Shown here: positions 12,478-22,866 of the stretch, in pieces | How positions within the stretch are numbered: the stretch's first letter is position 1 | Layout of the letters: each line of letters opens with the position of its first letter | Source of the DNA: Sternotherus odoratus | Lineage: Eukaryota; Chordata; Testudines; Kinosternidae | Direction of reading: 5' to 3' | Assembly (NCBI GenBank): GCA_032164245.1 | Contig: JAVMKO010000001.1 | Coordinates: 18,451,603-18,515,602, forward strand | DNA length: 64,000 nucleotides | Notes under the pieces: generated by a model | The model's database searches: none | What the model saw: the letters and a program-made list of their open reading frames with translations, nothing else | What the model was told of the DNA's origin: nothing | Program-made: the position numbers and the translations under genes

Positions 12478-13181
12478 CAGGGATGGGGCATACTTTTTGG
12501 CCCGAGGGCCACATCAGAGTTCAAAATTATATGGAGGGCCAGGTTGGGAAGGCTGTGCCTCCCCAAACAGCCTGGCCCCGCCCCCAACCAACTTCCCGCC
12601 TTCCCTGACTGCCCCCCTCAGCACCCCTAACCCATCCAACCCCCCCTGCTCCTTGTCCCCTGACTATCCCCCAAGACCCCACCCCCTAAGCCCCCCCCCT
12701 GCTCCTTGTCCACTGACTGCTCCCTCCAGAGACATTCCCTGCCCCTAGCCACCCCCTGGGGACCCTACCCCCTATCCAACCCCCTCCTGCTCCCTGTCTC
12801 TGATTGTCCCAACCCCTATCCACACCCACACCCCCTGACAGAACCCCGGGATGCCCATGCCCAATCCAACCTCCGCTTCCACATCCCCTGACTGCCCCCC
12901 AGAACCTATGCCCCATCCAAGCCCCCCACTCCCTCTCCCTTTGTCCGACCCCCCACCTCTGGCCCCACCCTCACCCCCTTATCAGGCTGCTCAGAGCAGT
13001 GGCCAGAGCACTGACACACTACCACACAGCCCTCCCCCCCAGAGCGCTGCCCGTGCAGCAGCGTGGCTGCAGAGGGATAGTGGGGAAGGAGCCTGGGGAG
13101 TCTCCCTGGTGAGCTAAGGGGCTGGGCAGGATGGGCCCATGGGCTGGATGTGGCCCATGGGCTGTAGTTTGCTCACCCCTG
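12478..13181 (+). mobile_element. hAT-type non-autonomous element with C-rich interior
   Basis: Left end CAGGGATGGGGCATACTTTT; right end in reverse complement CAGGGGTGAGCAAACTACAG; both continue with GGCCC..GGGCCACAT-type subterminal sequence. The flanks are CTCTACAA (12470-12477) and TTCTACAA (13182-13189), an 8-bp target duplication with one difference, as expected for hAT. The interior is extremely C-rich (CCCCTGACTGCCCCCC..., irregular tandem units) and gives long proline-rich frames that I do not regard as genes. It is a relative of the 58590-59947 element. Confidence 0.8.
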
Positions 13182-13189
13182 TTCTACAA

Positions 13190-13733
13190 TCATGATCAGG
13201 ACCAAAAAAATTATGGGACTAGATTTAAAATTATGTGATTTTAATTAATGTATTTTGAGTTTTTATGCTTTTACCTTTGGGATTTTGCACCTTTGGGTTA
13301 CACTTGGCTCATGTTTTAAAGCTCCCCCAACCATCAGGGCTAGAAATTTTATTTTTTGTAAATGAAGATGAGATTCTCACAACCCCAGAAGTTGGGCCTT
13401 TAAGAACACTAAATGGCACAAGACTTGCAATCAAAGAAACAGTGAAAGTTTGCAGAACCCTTCCTGAGTGAATAGATGCTGCCAGGCACTATTTGCTTCA
13501 CAGGCATGCTTTTATAAAGTTGCAGTTATTCAATCTGTCCTGTAACAATGGCCAGTAGTCCCAGAAAGATACATTTCTTCTGTAAATCAACAAGGAAGCT
13601 TATTAGAAAAAAGAAAATGCAATTCTGATTGTGCGTGTCTTTATCTCTGCTTCACCGTAGAGCTTAGGCCCAGAACCTCCTTCAGCCCCTATGGTGCCTG
13701 GCTTCCTGCTACAAATTTAAAGAAACAATGCAC
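13190..13733. other. No gene seen
   Basis: Includes a stretch around 13340-13470 (GAGATTCTCACAACCCCAG...GGCCTTTAAGAACAC) that looks like an old dispersed reptile repeat of unknown class. The 68-codon frame here has no recognisable features. Confidence 0.4.
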
Positions 13734-13857
13734 ATGGGCTGACCAGAAAGCAAGTGTGAAAAACTGGGGAAGGGGTAGGGAGTGATAGGAGCCTATATAA
13801 GTAAAAGAACCAAAAATCGGGACTGTCCCTATGAAATCGGGCCATCTGATCACCCTA
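13734..13857. mobile_element. Short inverted-repeat MITE
   Basis: TGGGCTGACCAGAAAGCAAG at the left and GGCCATCTGATCACCCTA at the right are inverted ends (GGGTGATCAGATGG against GGGCTGACCAGA). The inside contains GGAGCCTATATAAG and AAAAATCGGGACTGTCCC, the hallmark of a very common reptilian MITE. The transposon superfamily was not determined. Confidence 0.6.
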
Positions 13858-14407
13858 AATGCAAATATCCTCACACAAGGAACCATACCATGGGAGTTCA
13901 GTGACCAGTAACCCACCCACAAATAATCAATAGCAAATAGTTGATAACTCAGTGCAAGTAAGTATATTCACAAGCCAGTAAAGGTTGAAATATGTTTATA
14001 CATTATATGAGTATACATACTGAAAATCAAAGAAATCAAAACCATACTCCGCACACCATTTCCCCCTCTTTGGAGATGAAGCAACAGAACCACACGTGAC
14101 ATATTTTATTACATTGTTTAATGTACTACTGGAAGGTGCTCAGAGACTTCAATGATCCGGGAAGTTCAATAACCTATAAAGAATGGAACAGACAAAAGTG
14201 CTTGTCAGCTATGAATAACTAATACATTTGAAAAGCTTTTACAAGTTAGATTATTGAGCCCTTTCTCACATGGGTGAACTCTTACGTGTGCACAGCATGA
14301 GTAAATCCCCTCCTCATATGGTTGCCAAACTACTAACAAGTTAGAATGGCACAGTGAAAGAAGAGAATTCCCCATTGACTGAAATGGAGTCTCTTAGATT
14401 AGAGACT

Positions 14408-14481
14408 AGTATCAGAGGTGTAGCCGTGTTAGTCTGGATCTGCAAAAGCGACGAAGAGTCTTGTAGCACCTTATAAACTAG
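14408..14481 (-). repeat. Penelope-like element (PLE) 3' tail
   Basis: GTAGCCGTGTTAGTCTGGAT followed by GTCTTGTAGCACCTTATAAA is the minus-strand form of the 3' tail seen behind the coding PLE at 56425-56543. Truncated just after the second motif. Confidence 0.75.
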
Positions 14482-14660
14482 ATTAGATTAGAGAGATGAG
14501 ACTAAAACATACTAAGGGCAGAAAAGACCAGTCTGACCATCTACTCTGACTTCTTGCAAAATACAGACCATCTTGCTGCATAAAGTTTAGGCCCAGAGTT
14601 GTGCTACTTCCTCCTGGTATTTAAGCATCCTGTTTGACTATGGATCTCAGATTCTATCTG
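14482..14660 (-). repeat. CR1-like 3' end
   Basis: GGGCAGAAAAGACCAGTCTGA, CCATCTACTCTGACTTCTTG and CAAAATACAGACC fit the diverged reptile CR1 3' region in reverse (compare 23850 and 54430). No octamer end is preserved. Confidence 0.45.
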
Positions 14661-14760
14661 GGAAGTCCTTTTTCATTAAAACTCATCAAATCTATATTTG
14701 TTGAAGCCAACTTTAATTTATTTTTCATTAAGATGTAAAAACAAGTAAGCAATATATATA

Positions 14761-15449
14761 TCTATATATATAAAACTTAAGTGGTGTATGTATGTATGAG
14801 TGCGAACTCCTCCCGCACCGTTTGAGCCAGAGACTTGAAATTTGGTACAGTGAGGTCTTGGGGTCTAGATGGTCGTAAGGGTCGAAAAATTTTTGGATCT
14901 CACCTCTGACGCCCCCCAGGGGTGAAAGTCTTTCAGGGCCAATCACATCGGCTGAGAGGTTAGGTGGCGATGATGTCATAATAACCCCTCCAACAGACAC
15001 CGCACTCGCTCAGCTCACTGCCCCTCCCTCCTCCAACGGAACCCCGGAAATCACTCAGTTCTCTGTCCCTCCCCCCTCCCAACAGAAAACCGGAATCCCT
15101 CAGCTCTGGGCCCCCTCCCCACCTGCGATGGATCAGAGTTGGATTTGGTGGGACGGTAAGTGAGGTGGGGGTGTCGGGTTCAGTCAGGGGGTGAGGTGGG
15201 GGTGTTGGGTTTGCTTGGGGGGGCCAGGTGGGGGGGTCGGGTTTGGTCGGGGGGTAAGTGAGCCGGGGGGTGTCGGGTTTGGTCTGGGGGGGTGGGAAGG
15301 TGTCGGGGTGGGTGAGGGGTGAGGTGTGGGTGTCGGGTTTGGTCGGGGGGTAAGTGAGCCTGGGGGGTCTTGGGGTTGGTCAGGGGTGTCAGCTGTCTGC
15401 CCCCTCCCCACCTCCGACTGACCCGAGCAGCGCCGGGCACTTATGCTAG
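14761..15449 (+). mobile_element. Non-autonomous Helitron, short copy
   Basis: Begins with TC (TCTATATATATAAAAC) after an A and ends with CTAG before a T, the A^T insertion pattern of Helitrons. A GC-rich hairpin (CCCG-A-GC / GC-CGGG, loop AGC) sits about ten bases before the CTAG, in GAGCAGCGCCGGGCACTT. The 5' subterminal part (CCGTTTGAGCCAGAGACTTG, then AAATTTGGTACA) is the typical Helitron leader. The middle has two to three diverged units of the 45-bp repeat that is hugely expanded in the copy at 17663, then a G-rich GGTGTCGGGTTTGGTCGGG tandem region. No Rep/helicase frame. Confidence 0.75.
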
Positions 15450-15548
15450 TATATATATCTATATATCTATATCTATATCTATATATCTATAGCTATATCT
15501 ATATATATATCTATATCTATATATCTATATCTATATATCTATATATAT
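15450..15548. repeat. AT-rich (TATATC)n microsatellite
   Basis: Irregular TATATCTATATC-type array immediately after the Helitron 3' end, continuing the TATATA run at 14741-14760, so the Helitron landed inside an existing TA-rich repeat. Confidence 0.85.
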
Positions 15549-16640
15549 TGTTGATTCAAATAATCAAAAAAGACATCATTCATGCTTAAAGAATCATGTC
15601 TGTCGTTTCTCTGTAATATCCAATACAGCAGTTAATCATGATGCCTTTGTTAATTCCTCTTCTTCCAGCTGTATTTGCATTCATAAGCTGATAAGGGCCT
15701 AGATGTTAATTGCATGTGTGCTTTGGCATGTGTAATTATGCTGATAACAATCTACCACTCACTTTAGTAAAAAGCACAAATATTGCTCTCTAATCTTCAA
15801 AAAACACATTGTGTAAGGTAAATATGATTAATATATAATTATTGCCAAATGTAGTTATTAGAAATTAAAATAATTCAGTGTTCCACAAACACAGAGGAAC
15901 ATTATGGCTGGTAATACATTGTTTTGGATAGGGCAGGGGAGGGAGATGGGAAATCTTGGCCCCACTGAAGTCAGTGGCAAAACTCTTGTTGACTTTAATG
16001 GAGCCAGGATTTCACCCCTAGAGTACAATATTTTATATACATAGTTTGCTTGGGTTTTAGGTTTTTTTAATAGCGACTAAGGGCTTGAGCCTGTATCTAT
16101 TGAAGCTAATGGGAAAGATGACTTAATTTCAGTGCTGCAGAATCAGGTCCTAAATATCTGTGTGTCTAATTGAAGGAAGCATAAGATGAATGATAAATAT
16201 TTTATGTATTTGATAAGGAAAATACATTGTAAAATTTGATAAGGAAATACATTGTAAAATTATACACATTCTCACTCTTCAGTGCAATCCATACTCCTGG
16301 TTAACAATTTCAATTAGTGCTGAGTGATTATAGAAAAAAGTCTGAGGACCCAGTCAATGAGGGCTGGATTAGACTCTCGTCTCCCACCCCCAGATGTGCA
16401 AAGCATTAAAAATGCTTAATTTTAAGAATGTGCTCAATCCACTTGACTTCACCTACTCCAGTGATTTGCTGAATAGGGATGGACTTCTTCACATGCTTAA
16501 AAATAAACATAGGGTTTCAGTGACTTTGACACCTTAATATGAACAGTCTTTCAACTAAAAACCTGAATTCACTTTGCTGATATTCATAACCCTCCTTATT
16601 CCATTTTGTAGGTGTGAGGTTTTGTTTGTTTATTTGCAAG
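15549..16640. other. No gene; old palindrome-type dispersed repeats
   Basis: Near 15955-16020 there is GGCCCCACTGAAGTCAGTGG and further on GACTTTAATGGAGCCAGG, and near 16425-16510 CAATCCACTTGACTTCA and CACATGCTTAAAAATA. These are pieces of old sauropsid palindromic repeats centred on a TTGAAGTCAATGG motif. A tandem duplication of about 26 bp is at 16206-16258. The last 30 bases are a pyrimidine-rich splice acceptor for the next feature. Confidence 0.45.
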
Positions 16641-16873
16641 AGTATCTGTGGGAAGTGAATGTAAATTCACAGGCGAACTTGCTCACATCGTTACTAAATC
16701 TCTGTTTACATCTGTGAGGCGAGGAGTCAGCCAGCCAGTAGAAGAAACTACACCATCTGATTCATCTGGCCAATCTTACAGCATGGCTAAAATTCACACA
16801 AATACTCAGAGAGAACAATTGGCAACCAATCGCAGCCTGAAATTTGTCTGCACAAAAGATTATCTGCAGAATG
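16641..16873 (+). CDS. Putative exon 1 of a cadherin-like gene
   Basis: A 233-bp stretch flanked by a pyrimidine-rich acceptor (TTTGTTTGTTTATTTGCAAG) and a strong donor (AATG|GTAAGC). One frame is open throughout: it begins VSVGSECKFTGELAHIV and ends SLKFVCTKDYLQN. It starts with the third base of a codon and ends after the first base of a codon. The following exon at 35917 begins with exactly two bases of a codon, so the junction restores a valine codon. By itself the protein piece is not a recognisable domain; its tail would be the linker into the first clear cadherin repeat. The upstream exon was not found. The assignment rests on splice signals and phase and is inference. Confidence 0.5.
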
Positions 16874-17261
16874 GTAAGCACAAACAAGTGGGTATAGTAA
16901 AATTAGTCTATGCTCCATTGCCAATTTGCTGAACCCATCATTTACGGATGATTGTTTGCCAACCTCCCATTTTGATTCTCTTCAAATTGGGATGGCTACA
17001 TTTATTTTTAGTAGTTGATTTGCATAGCTTTACAGAAATTGCATTTCTCTCTACCAAAAGTATGTCTTGGAAAAAACCAAAAACATTAGTTATCCTGTGA
17101 GATATGGTACCACATACATTCTGCATGAATCCAGGGGATCTGCAATATCTCATCTGATTAATTTATTTTCATGTAATTCAGTGTTACTGATGCATGTGAA
17201 TAAGTCAGACAAATGCCAAAAATTAATATGTTAAGGGGGAAGGAGATTTTTTATTTACTGG
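16874..17261. other. Intronic sequence, nothing recognised
   Basis: AT-rich sequence downstream of the exon donor. A 71-codon minus-strand frame has no recognisable features. Confidence 0.4.
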
Positions 17262-17545
17262 AATCAGAGAGGTAGCCGTGTTAGTCTGGAATTGCAGAAG
17301 TGACAAAGAGTCCTGGGGCACCTTAAAGACTAACTAAAGTATTGAAGCATAAGCTTTCGTGGGTTAATACCCACTTCATCGTATGCATGCAGTGGAAGTG
17401 TGGGCTAATACCCACTTCCACATCCGATGAAGTGGGCTATAGCCCACGAAAACTTATGCTGAAATAAACTAGTTAGTCTCTAAGGTGCTACAAGTATTCC
17501 TCACTTTCTTTATGGATACAGACTAACATGGCTGCTATTCTTGAA
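17262..17545. repeat. Two PLE tails in inverted orientation
   Basis: 17262-17400 reads as a minus-strand tail (GTAGCCGTGTTAGTCTGG, then GTCCTGGGGCACCTTAAAGA). 17401-17545 is a plus-strand tail (GATGAAGTGGGCTATAGCCC, GTTAGTCTCTAAGGTGCTAC, CAGACTAACATGGCTGCT). The two belong to different subfamilies, as the TGCTACAAGTATTCC ending differs from the GTCCTGGGG one, so this is not one simple foldback copy. Confidence 0.75.
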
Positions 17546-17662
17546 CCTTTTTATTTACTGTTTCTCCAGGGCACTGACTGAGAGGGTATGCCTGTACCAA
17601 GTATCCCTATGCTGGGAAAATTAATGCATGAGCTGCAGAGAAAATGGCCAGACTTGACACAA

Positions 17663-19852
17663 TCTATATATATAAAAGTCAAGTGGTGTATGTATGTATG
17701 TATGTATGTATGTATGTATGTATGCATGACTGCGAAGTCCTCCCGCACCGTTTGAGCCAGAGACTTGAAATTTGGTACAGTGAGGGGTCTTGGGGTCTAG
17801 ATGCTGGTAAGGGTCGAAAAATTTTCGGATCTCACCTCTGACGCCCCCCAGGGGTGAAAGTCTTTCAGGGCCAATCACATCGGCTGGGCGGTTAGGTGGT
17901 GATGATGTCACAATACCCCCCTCCAACAGACACCTCACTCGCTCAGCTCACCCCTCCCTCCTACAACGGAACCCCGGAGATCCCTCAGCTCACTGCCCCT
18001 CCCCCTCCCAACGGAACCCCGGAGATCCCTCAGTTCTCTGCCCCTCCCTCCTTCAACGGAACCCCGGAGATCACTCAGCTCACTGCCCCTCCCTCCTCCA
18101 ACGGAACCCCGGAGATCACTCAGCTCACTGCCCCTCCCTCCTCCAACGGAACCCCAGAGATCACTCAGCTCACTGCCCCTCCCTCCTCCAACGGAACCCC
18201 GGAGATCACTCAGCTCACTGCCCCTCCCTCCTCCAACGGAACCCCGGAGATCACTCAGCTCACTGCCCCTCCCTCTTCCAATGGAACCCCGGAGATCACT
18301 CAGCTCACTGCCCCTCCCTCCTCCAACGGAACCCCGGAGATCACTCAGCTCACTGCCCCTCCCTCCTCCAACGGAACCCCGGAGATCACCCAGCTCACTG
18401 TCCCTCCCTCCTCCAACGGAACCCCGGAGATCACTCAGCTCACTGCCCCTCCCTCCTCCAACGGAACCCCGGAGATCACTCAGCTCACTGCCCCTCCCTC
18501 CTCCAACGGAACCCCGGAGATCACTCAGCTCACTGCCCCTCCCTCCTGCAACGGAACCCCGGAGATCACTCAGCTCACTGCCCCTCCCTCCTCCAACGGA
18601 ACCCCGGAGATCACTCAGCTCACTGCCCCTCCCCCCTCCCAACGGAACCCCGGAGATCACTCAGCTCACTGCCTCTCCCCCCTCCAACGGAACCCCGGAG
18701 ATCACTCAGCTCACTGCCCCTCCCTCCTCCAACGGAACCCCGGAGATCACTCAGCTCACTGCCCCTCCCCCTCCCAACGGAACCCCGGAGATCCCTCAGT
18801 TCTCTGCCCCTCCCCCCTCCAACAGAACCCCGGAGATCACTCAGCTCACTGCCCCTCCCTCCTCCAACGGAACCCCGGAGATCACTCAGCTCACTGTCCC
18901 TCCCTCCTCCAACAGAACCCCGGAGATCACTCAGCTCACTGTCCCTCCCTCCTCCAACGGAACCCCGGAGATCACTCAGCTCACTGCCCCTCCCTCCTCC
19001 AACGGAACCCCGGAGATCACTCAGCTCACTGCCCCTCCCCCCTCCCAACGGAACCCCGGAGATCACTCAGCTCACTGCCCCTCCCCCCTCCAACGGAACC
19101 CCGGAGATCACTCAGCTCACTGCCCCTCCCTCCTCCAACGGAACCCCGGAGATCACTCAGCTCACTGCCCCTCCCCCTCCCAACGGAACCCCGGAGATCC
19201 CTCAGTTCTCTGCCCCTCCCCCCTGCAACAGAACCCCGGAGATCACTCAGCTCACTGCCCCTCCCTCCTCCAACGGAACCCCGGAGATCACTCAGCTCAC
19301 TGTCCCTCCCTCCTCCAACAGAAACCCGGAGATCACTCAGCTCACTGTCCCTCCCTCCTCCAACGGAACCCCGGAGATCACTCAGCTCACTGCCCCTCCC
19401 TCCTCCAACGGAACCCCAGAGATCACTCAGCTCACTGCCCCTCCCTCCTCCAACGGAACCCCGGAGATCACTCAGTTCTCTGCCCCTCCCCCTCCCAACG
19501 GAACCCCGGAGATCCCTCAGTTCTCTGCCCCTCCCCCCTCCAAACGGAACCCCAGAATCCATCAGCTCTGTGCCGCCCCCCACCTGCGAAGGTCCCCAGA
19601 ATCCCTCGGCTCTGGGCCCCCTCCCCGCCTGTGACGGATCTGAGTTGGGTTTGGTGGGACGGTAAGTGAGGTGGGGGTGTCGGGTTTGGTCGGGGGGGTG
19701 AGGTGGGGGTGTTGGGTTTGCTTGGGGTGGGTGGGAAGGTGTCGGGGTGGGTGAGGGGTGAGGGGTGGGTGTTGGGGTTGGTCAGGGGGTGTCAGCTGTC
19801 TGCCACCTCCCCACCTCCGACTGACCCGAGCAGCGCCGGGCACTTATGCTAG
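17663..19852 (+). mobile_element. Non-autonomous Helitron with giant internal tandem array
   Basis: Same 5' end (TC at 17663, after an A), same leader (CGCACCGTTTGAGCCAGAGA, AAATTTGGTACAGTGAGG), same GC hairpin and the same 3' end (CGCCGGGCACTTATGCTAG) as the copy at 14761, in the same orientation. The base after CTAG is A rather than T. The leader also has a (GTAT)n run at 17690-17724. The difference from the short copy is an internal array of about 36 units of 45 bp. No helicase or Rep coding region is present, so movement would depend on an autonomous partner elsewhere. Confidence 0.8.
17937..19560 (+). repeat. 45-bp tandem array inside the Helitron
   Basis: The unit is GGAACCCCGGAGATCACTCA + GCTCACTGCCCCTCCCTCCT + CCAAC (45 bp), about 36 copies with few substitutions. 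Some units carry CCCTCAGTTCTCTGCC variants, and at least two are 46 bp long. Because 45 is a multiple of three and the unit contains no stop in several frames, it gives long overlapping frames on both strands (15-residue repeats such as NGTPEITQLTAPPSS). A higher-order period of 406 bp is visible: the block beginning near 18630 is repeated from about 19036 with the same variant units in the same order. Confidence 0.95.
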
Positions 19853-19867
19853 AATATTATATTTGTC

Positions 19868-20060
19868 AAGAATCAGAGAGATAGCCGTGTTAGTCTGGAA
19901 TAGCAGAGGTAACAAAGTCCTGTGGCACCTTAAAGACTAACTATAAAGTTTTGAAGCATGAGCTTTCGTGGGCTAATACCCACTTCAAAGCTCATGCTTC
20001 AAAACTTTATAGTTAGTCTTTAAGGTGCCACAGGACTTTGTTACCTCTACATTATATTTG
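19868..20060. repeat. PLE tail foldback with perfect 62-bp arms
   Basis: 19868-19966 is a minus-strand PLE tail; 19987-20048 is its exact reverse complement. The arms 19905-19966 and 19987-20048 match at all 62 positions. The 20-bp spacer 19967-19986 contains GTGGG/CCCAC, which extends the potential hairpin into the loop. The left copy runs on through AGCCGTGTTAGTCTGG; the right one stops at CTCT. Confidence 0.9.
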
Positions 20061-20264
20061 ATACTCATGGATATTGGAGTATTGGGTATTTTGGTTGCTT
20101 TGGCTCCTATAACATAAAAGTAAATATACATCACAGTAGTTTACAAATCTGTAGGGGCTTGGATCAGTGGGTTACGGCCAAGAGTCATTTAGACCTACAC
20201 AAGTAGGAGCTCACTTTATTGGAGGAAAAGCATTCAGCAACACAAAGATGTCCTTACCTCCTGA
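20061..20264. other. Intronic, nothing recognised
   Basis: AT-rich; no open frame or repeat recognised. Confidence 0.4.
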
Positions 20265-20420
20265 AAAAACTTACACATGCTTAAACTTTACAGACTGTGA
20301 GTATTGCCGCTGATGACAATATTCATGTTGTCAAATATTGAAGTCAGTGGGACTACTCACAGTACATGAAGTTAAGTATGTGCATAAATATCTTTGCAGC
20401 ACCAGCATCAGATTTGTTCT
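20265..20420. repeat. Old palindromic sauropsid repeat
   Basis: Left half has CACATGCTTAAACTTTACA and GTGAGTATTGCC; right half has ATTGAAGTCAGTGGGACTAC, TCACAGTACATGAAGTTAAG and TATGTGCATAA, which is the inverse order. Such palindromes are dispersed in reptile and bird DNA; a related half is at 44500-44670. Confidence 0.5.
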
Positions 20421-20814
20421 GGCTCCCTTGGGAACAAGGAACCAATATTGATTCAATAAGAATCAGGAAACTGCCCTAGAAACCTTCATGTATTTGTAGA
20501 AGTCAAACATTGGGAAGATGCTGGATTGCTAAGTAGTTAAAAAAAATGTAACCTTTATTTCCATATTTATATGCTTATATTTTCAAGGTCAGGAGCAGAG
20601 CTGAAAACTCAGATTGTAAATAGCACAGCAGTTTCTCCATAAATATTCAGCTGCATTTTAAGTGAATTTTACTTCCCTTGTATTCACACCTACAGATATG
20701 TTAGTGAATGAGTTTAATGGCTGGAACAGTCCTACAAAGTCAGATTTAAGCAGTTATTAGAGCATATTAATGGTAAGCAAATTTTGACCATGTAAATATA
20801 TGACAGACATCTGC

Positions 20815-21085
20815 TTCTAAGGTTATATTTACATATGTCAGTGCTGCAATCTGAGATGTGATTGAACTCAGATCAGCATATCTGTGCTACCTCTACACAT
20901 GCTAAACAGCCACGTAGATGTGGTGGCATGGGCTTCCGCTTCGGTTGTACAAACACTGGAGACCCTCGGTACATACTCACATTGCTAGCCCATGCTGAAG
21001 CTTACACCATTGCATTTACACTGCTACTTTAACAATAAAGTGTGGGTTAACCCAACCACAGATTGCAATGTAGACATACCTCACA
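20815..21085. mobile_element. Diverged MITE with GTCTACATTGCAAT-type end
   Basis: The right end GATTGCAATGTAGACATACC is an inverted GGTATGTCTACATTGCAATC terminus; the left end AAGGTTATATTTACATATGT is a decayed partner. The inside has GGTTGTACAAACACTGGAGACC and TGCTAGCCCATGCTGAAG. Probably a relative of the Harbinger-type MITEs in this window. Confidence 0.45.
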
Positions 21086-22571
21086 GAATCAGCTACACAT
21101 GGCATCACTGATGGGTCCTATTTAAACTGCGTAACTAAATTACATTTGTATTTCAAATGCCACCACCAAGCTGCTCTCACACAATTTACAGACCAAGAAT
21201 TATTCACTGAATTTATAAAATGAATAAGTTAAACCATGTTTTTATTTAAAAACTTGCTTTGGGTAAAATTTACAGACTGAAAAAAAGCTGTTATTAGTGC
21301 TACATATTCTTAACTGTATTGTGCATATAAATCACCCTTGCCTACATCTACAGAGCTCCACCAACTCCTTGCATTATTATTGTGCATTTCATTTTCTCTG
21401 TCCACTCCATTCTTTCTAAGCTTCTTTGACATTTTTCCCAAAATGACTTGCTTGAAATCTTGCTTCTGTTTCTGATTAGAAGCAGTTGTGATTTACACAT
21501 AGCAACTTCTAATCTTATTGTTGTTGTTGTTGTGGTCAGTAGAACGTCCTGGCTCAATGGTGTCTAATTTGATTGTCCTGCATTAGTCACCATCTACCAG
21601 ATGTAAGTTCATAAAGTCATTTACGACAGGAAGCCATTTGTCAGTACATTCATCAGTTTTGTCTTCATTACACCATATTTTTCAATAAAGCTTTTTCTAA
21701 AAAGAATACCAAGAAAGGAGAAATCACATCACTCATCTATATTTGCAGTGATGATGGCTGCATGTTTTGGGTGTAACTAAAGGGTGTTGACTAGTTCACA
21801 GCAAATATATCCCTTTCTTTTTAGACATCATTCCCCAAACTGAGTTTTATAAATCTATTTGCTATTTGTAATTATCCACTGAAGAGTTTACATAAACAGA
21901 TGCCAGCCTATAGGTTGTTCACAAACTCAGTTATTCACAGTTAGTGGGGTATGACTGATCATCTAAGTCACATAACATTTTTCTGCTTTCTCATTTGATG
22001 ACCGAAACTTAAAACAAGAGACTATTCGGGAAAACATCAATGAATGTTTTTGTTCGTATTATAATATTGGTAATTTTATGAACAATGGTCATTCTCCAAA
22101 CATTCGGGAGACCAAAATACCTGTTCATGAAAATATCTGCAAATAGCGAACAATGGTCACAAACACAGTTAAAAAATATGCACCAAAAAGGTTCATGAAT
22201 ACAGTATCAGTCAACTTTAGTTATCACAATTTTAAACATCTTGGATGAGATTCTCATCTACACATGGCTCCTTTTGATCCCTCTGGCATTATAAAAAGGG
22301 CCTTAAAGTGTCAATGAGAATGGGGCCCTTTGTTTTTAATGCTTTGTAGGAGAGTTAGGTTCTTTAACGATGAAGTTCACCTTGAGCAAAGGAGCCAGCG
22401 TGAGATCTGTACACCACTAAAGCACCACTTAGGCCCTACTTTGTGGTACTTACGTGGTACATAGCACTTGTGCTAGTCCCTTTGCATGGAGTGAACTTCA
22501 GTCTAACTCCCAAAATTTACTTGCAAATCTGAGTATTATAATCCCAAATGTGATATCAATTCTTTTTTTAA
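21086..22571. other. Intronic, nothing recognised
   Basis: AT-rich. Contains a (GTT)n run near 21518-21534. No convincing frame, RNA gene or repeat family seen. Confidence 0.4.
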
Positions 22572-22710
22572 GGGTAGGTCTACATTGCAATTAGACACTT
22601 ATGACTGGCCCATGACAGCTGAGTTGGGTTCCTGGAGCGTGGGCTAAGGTGCTGTTTAATTCCAGAGTACACATTCGGACTCAGCTCTGGGACCCTCCCA
22701 CCTGGTAGGA
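22572..22710 (+). mobile_element. Half copy of a palindromic MITE
   Basis: AAGGGTAGGTCTACATTGCA, TTAGACACTTATGACTGGCC, GGCTAAGGTGCTGTTTAATT and GGGACCCTCCCACC follow the left arm of a common reptile palindromic MITE; the right arm is missing. Confidence 0.55.
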
Positions 22711-22866
22711 GGGATACAACAAATCCTCAAAGCACATTCCATTTTTAAACAGTTCCATTCAAATTGTAAATATTTAGATTCAGTGAATCTTGATCCAAAG
22801 AGGAATAATGAACACTAGCCAATAAGAAAAATGTGTGTGCTCTTTTGAAATACAGCAAACAATGTA

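Noticed and set aside
12434..13117. Proline-rich frames of 60-104 codons
   Set aside because: C-rich interior of a hAT element with clear ends and target duplication.
17935..18660. 241-codon GGGRGSELSDLRGSV-repeat frame on minus strand
   Set aside because: Antisense reading of the same 45-bp array.
17937..19560. CRISPR-like regular repeats
   Set aside because: Units are directly adjacent with no unique spacers, in a vertebrate Helitron; no cas genes.
17896..19665. 589-codon repetitive proline-rich reading frame
   Set aside because: It is produced by the 45-bp Helitron array; frames on both strands are equally open, frames switch at 46-bp units, and there is no promoter or splice context.
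19905..20048. Rho-independent terminator or microRNA hairpin
   Set aside because: Eukaryotic repeat context and origin from a PLE tail; no independent evidence of a processed RNA.
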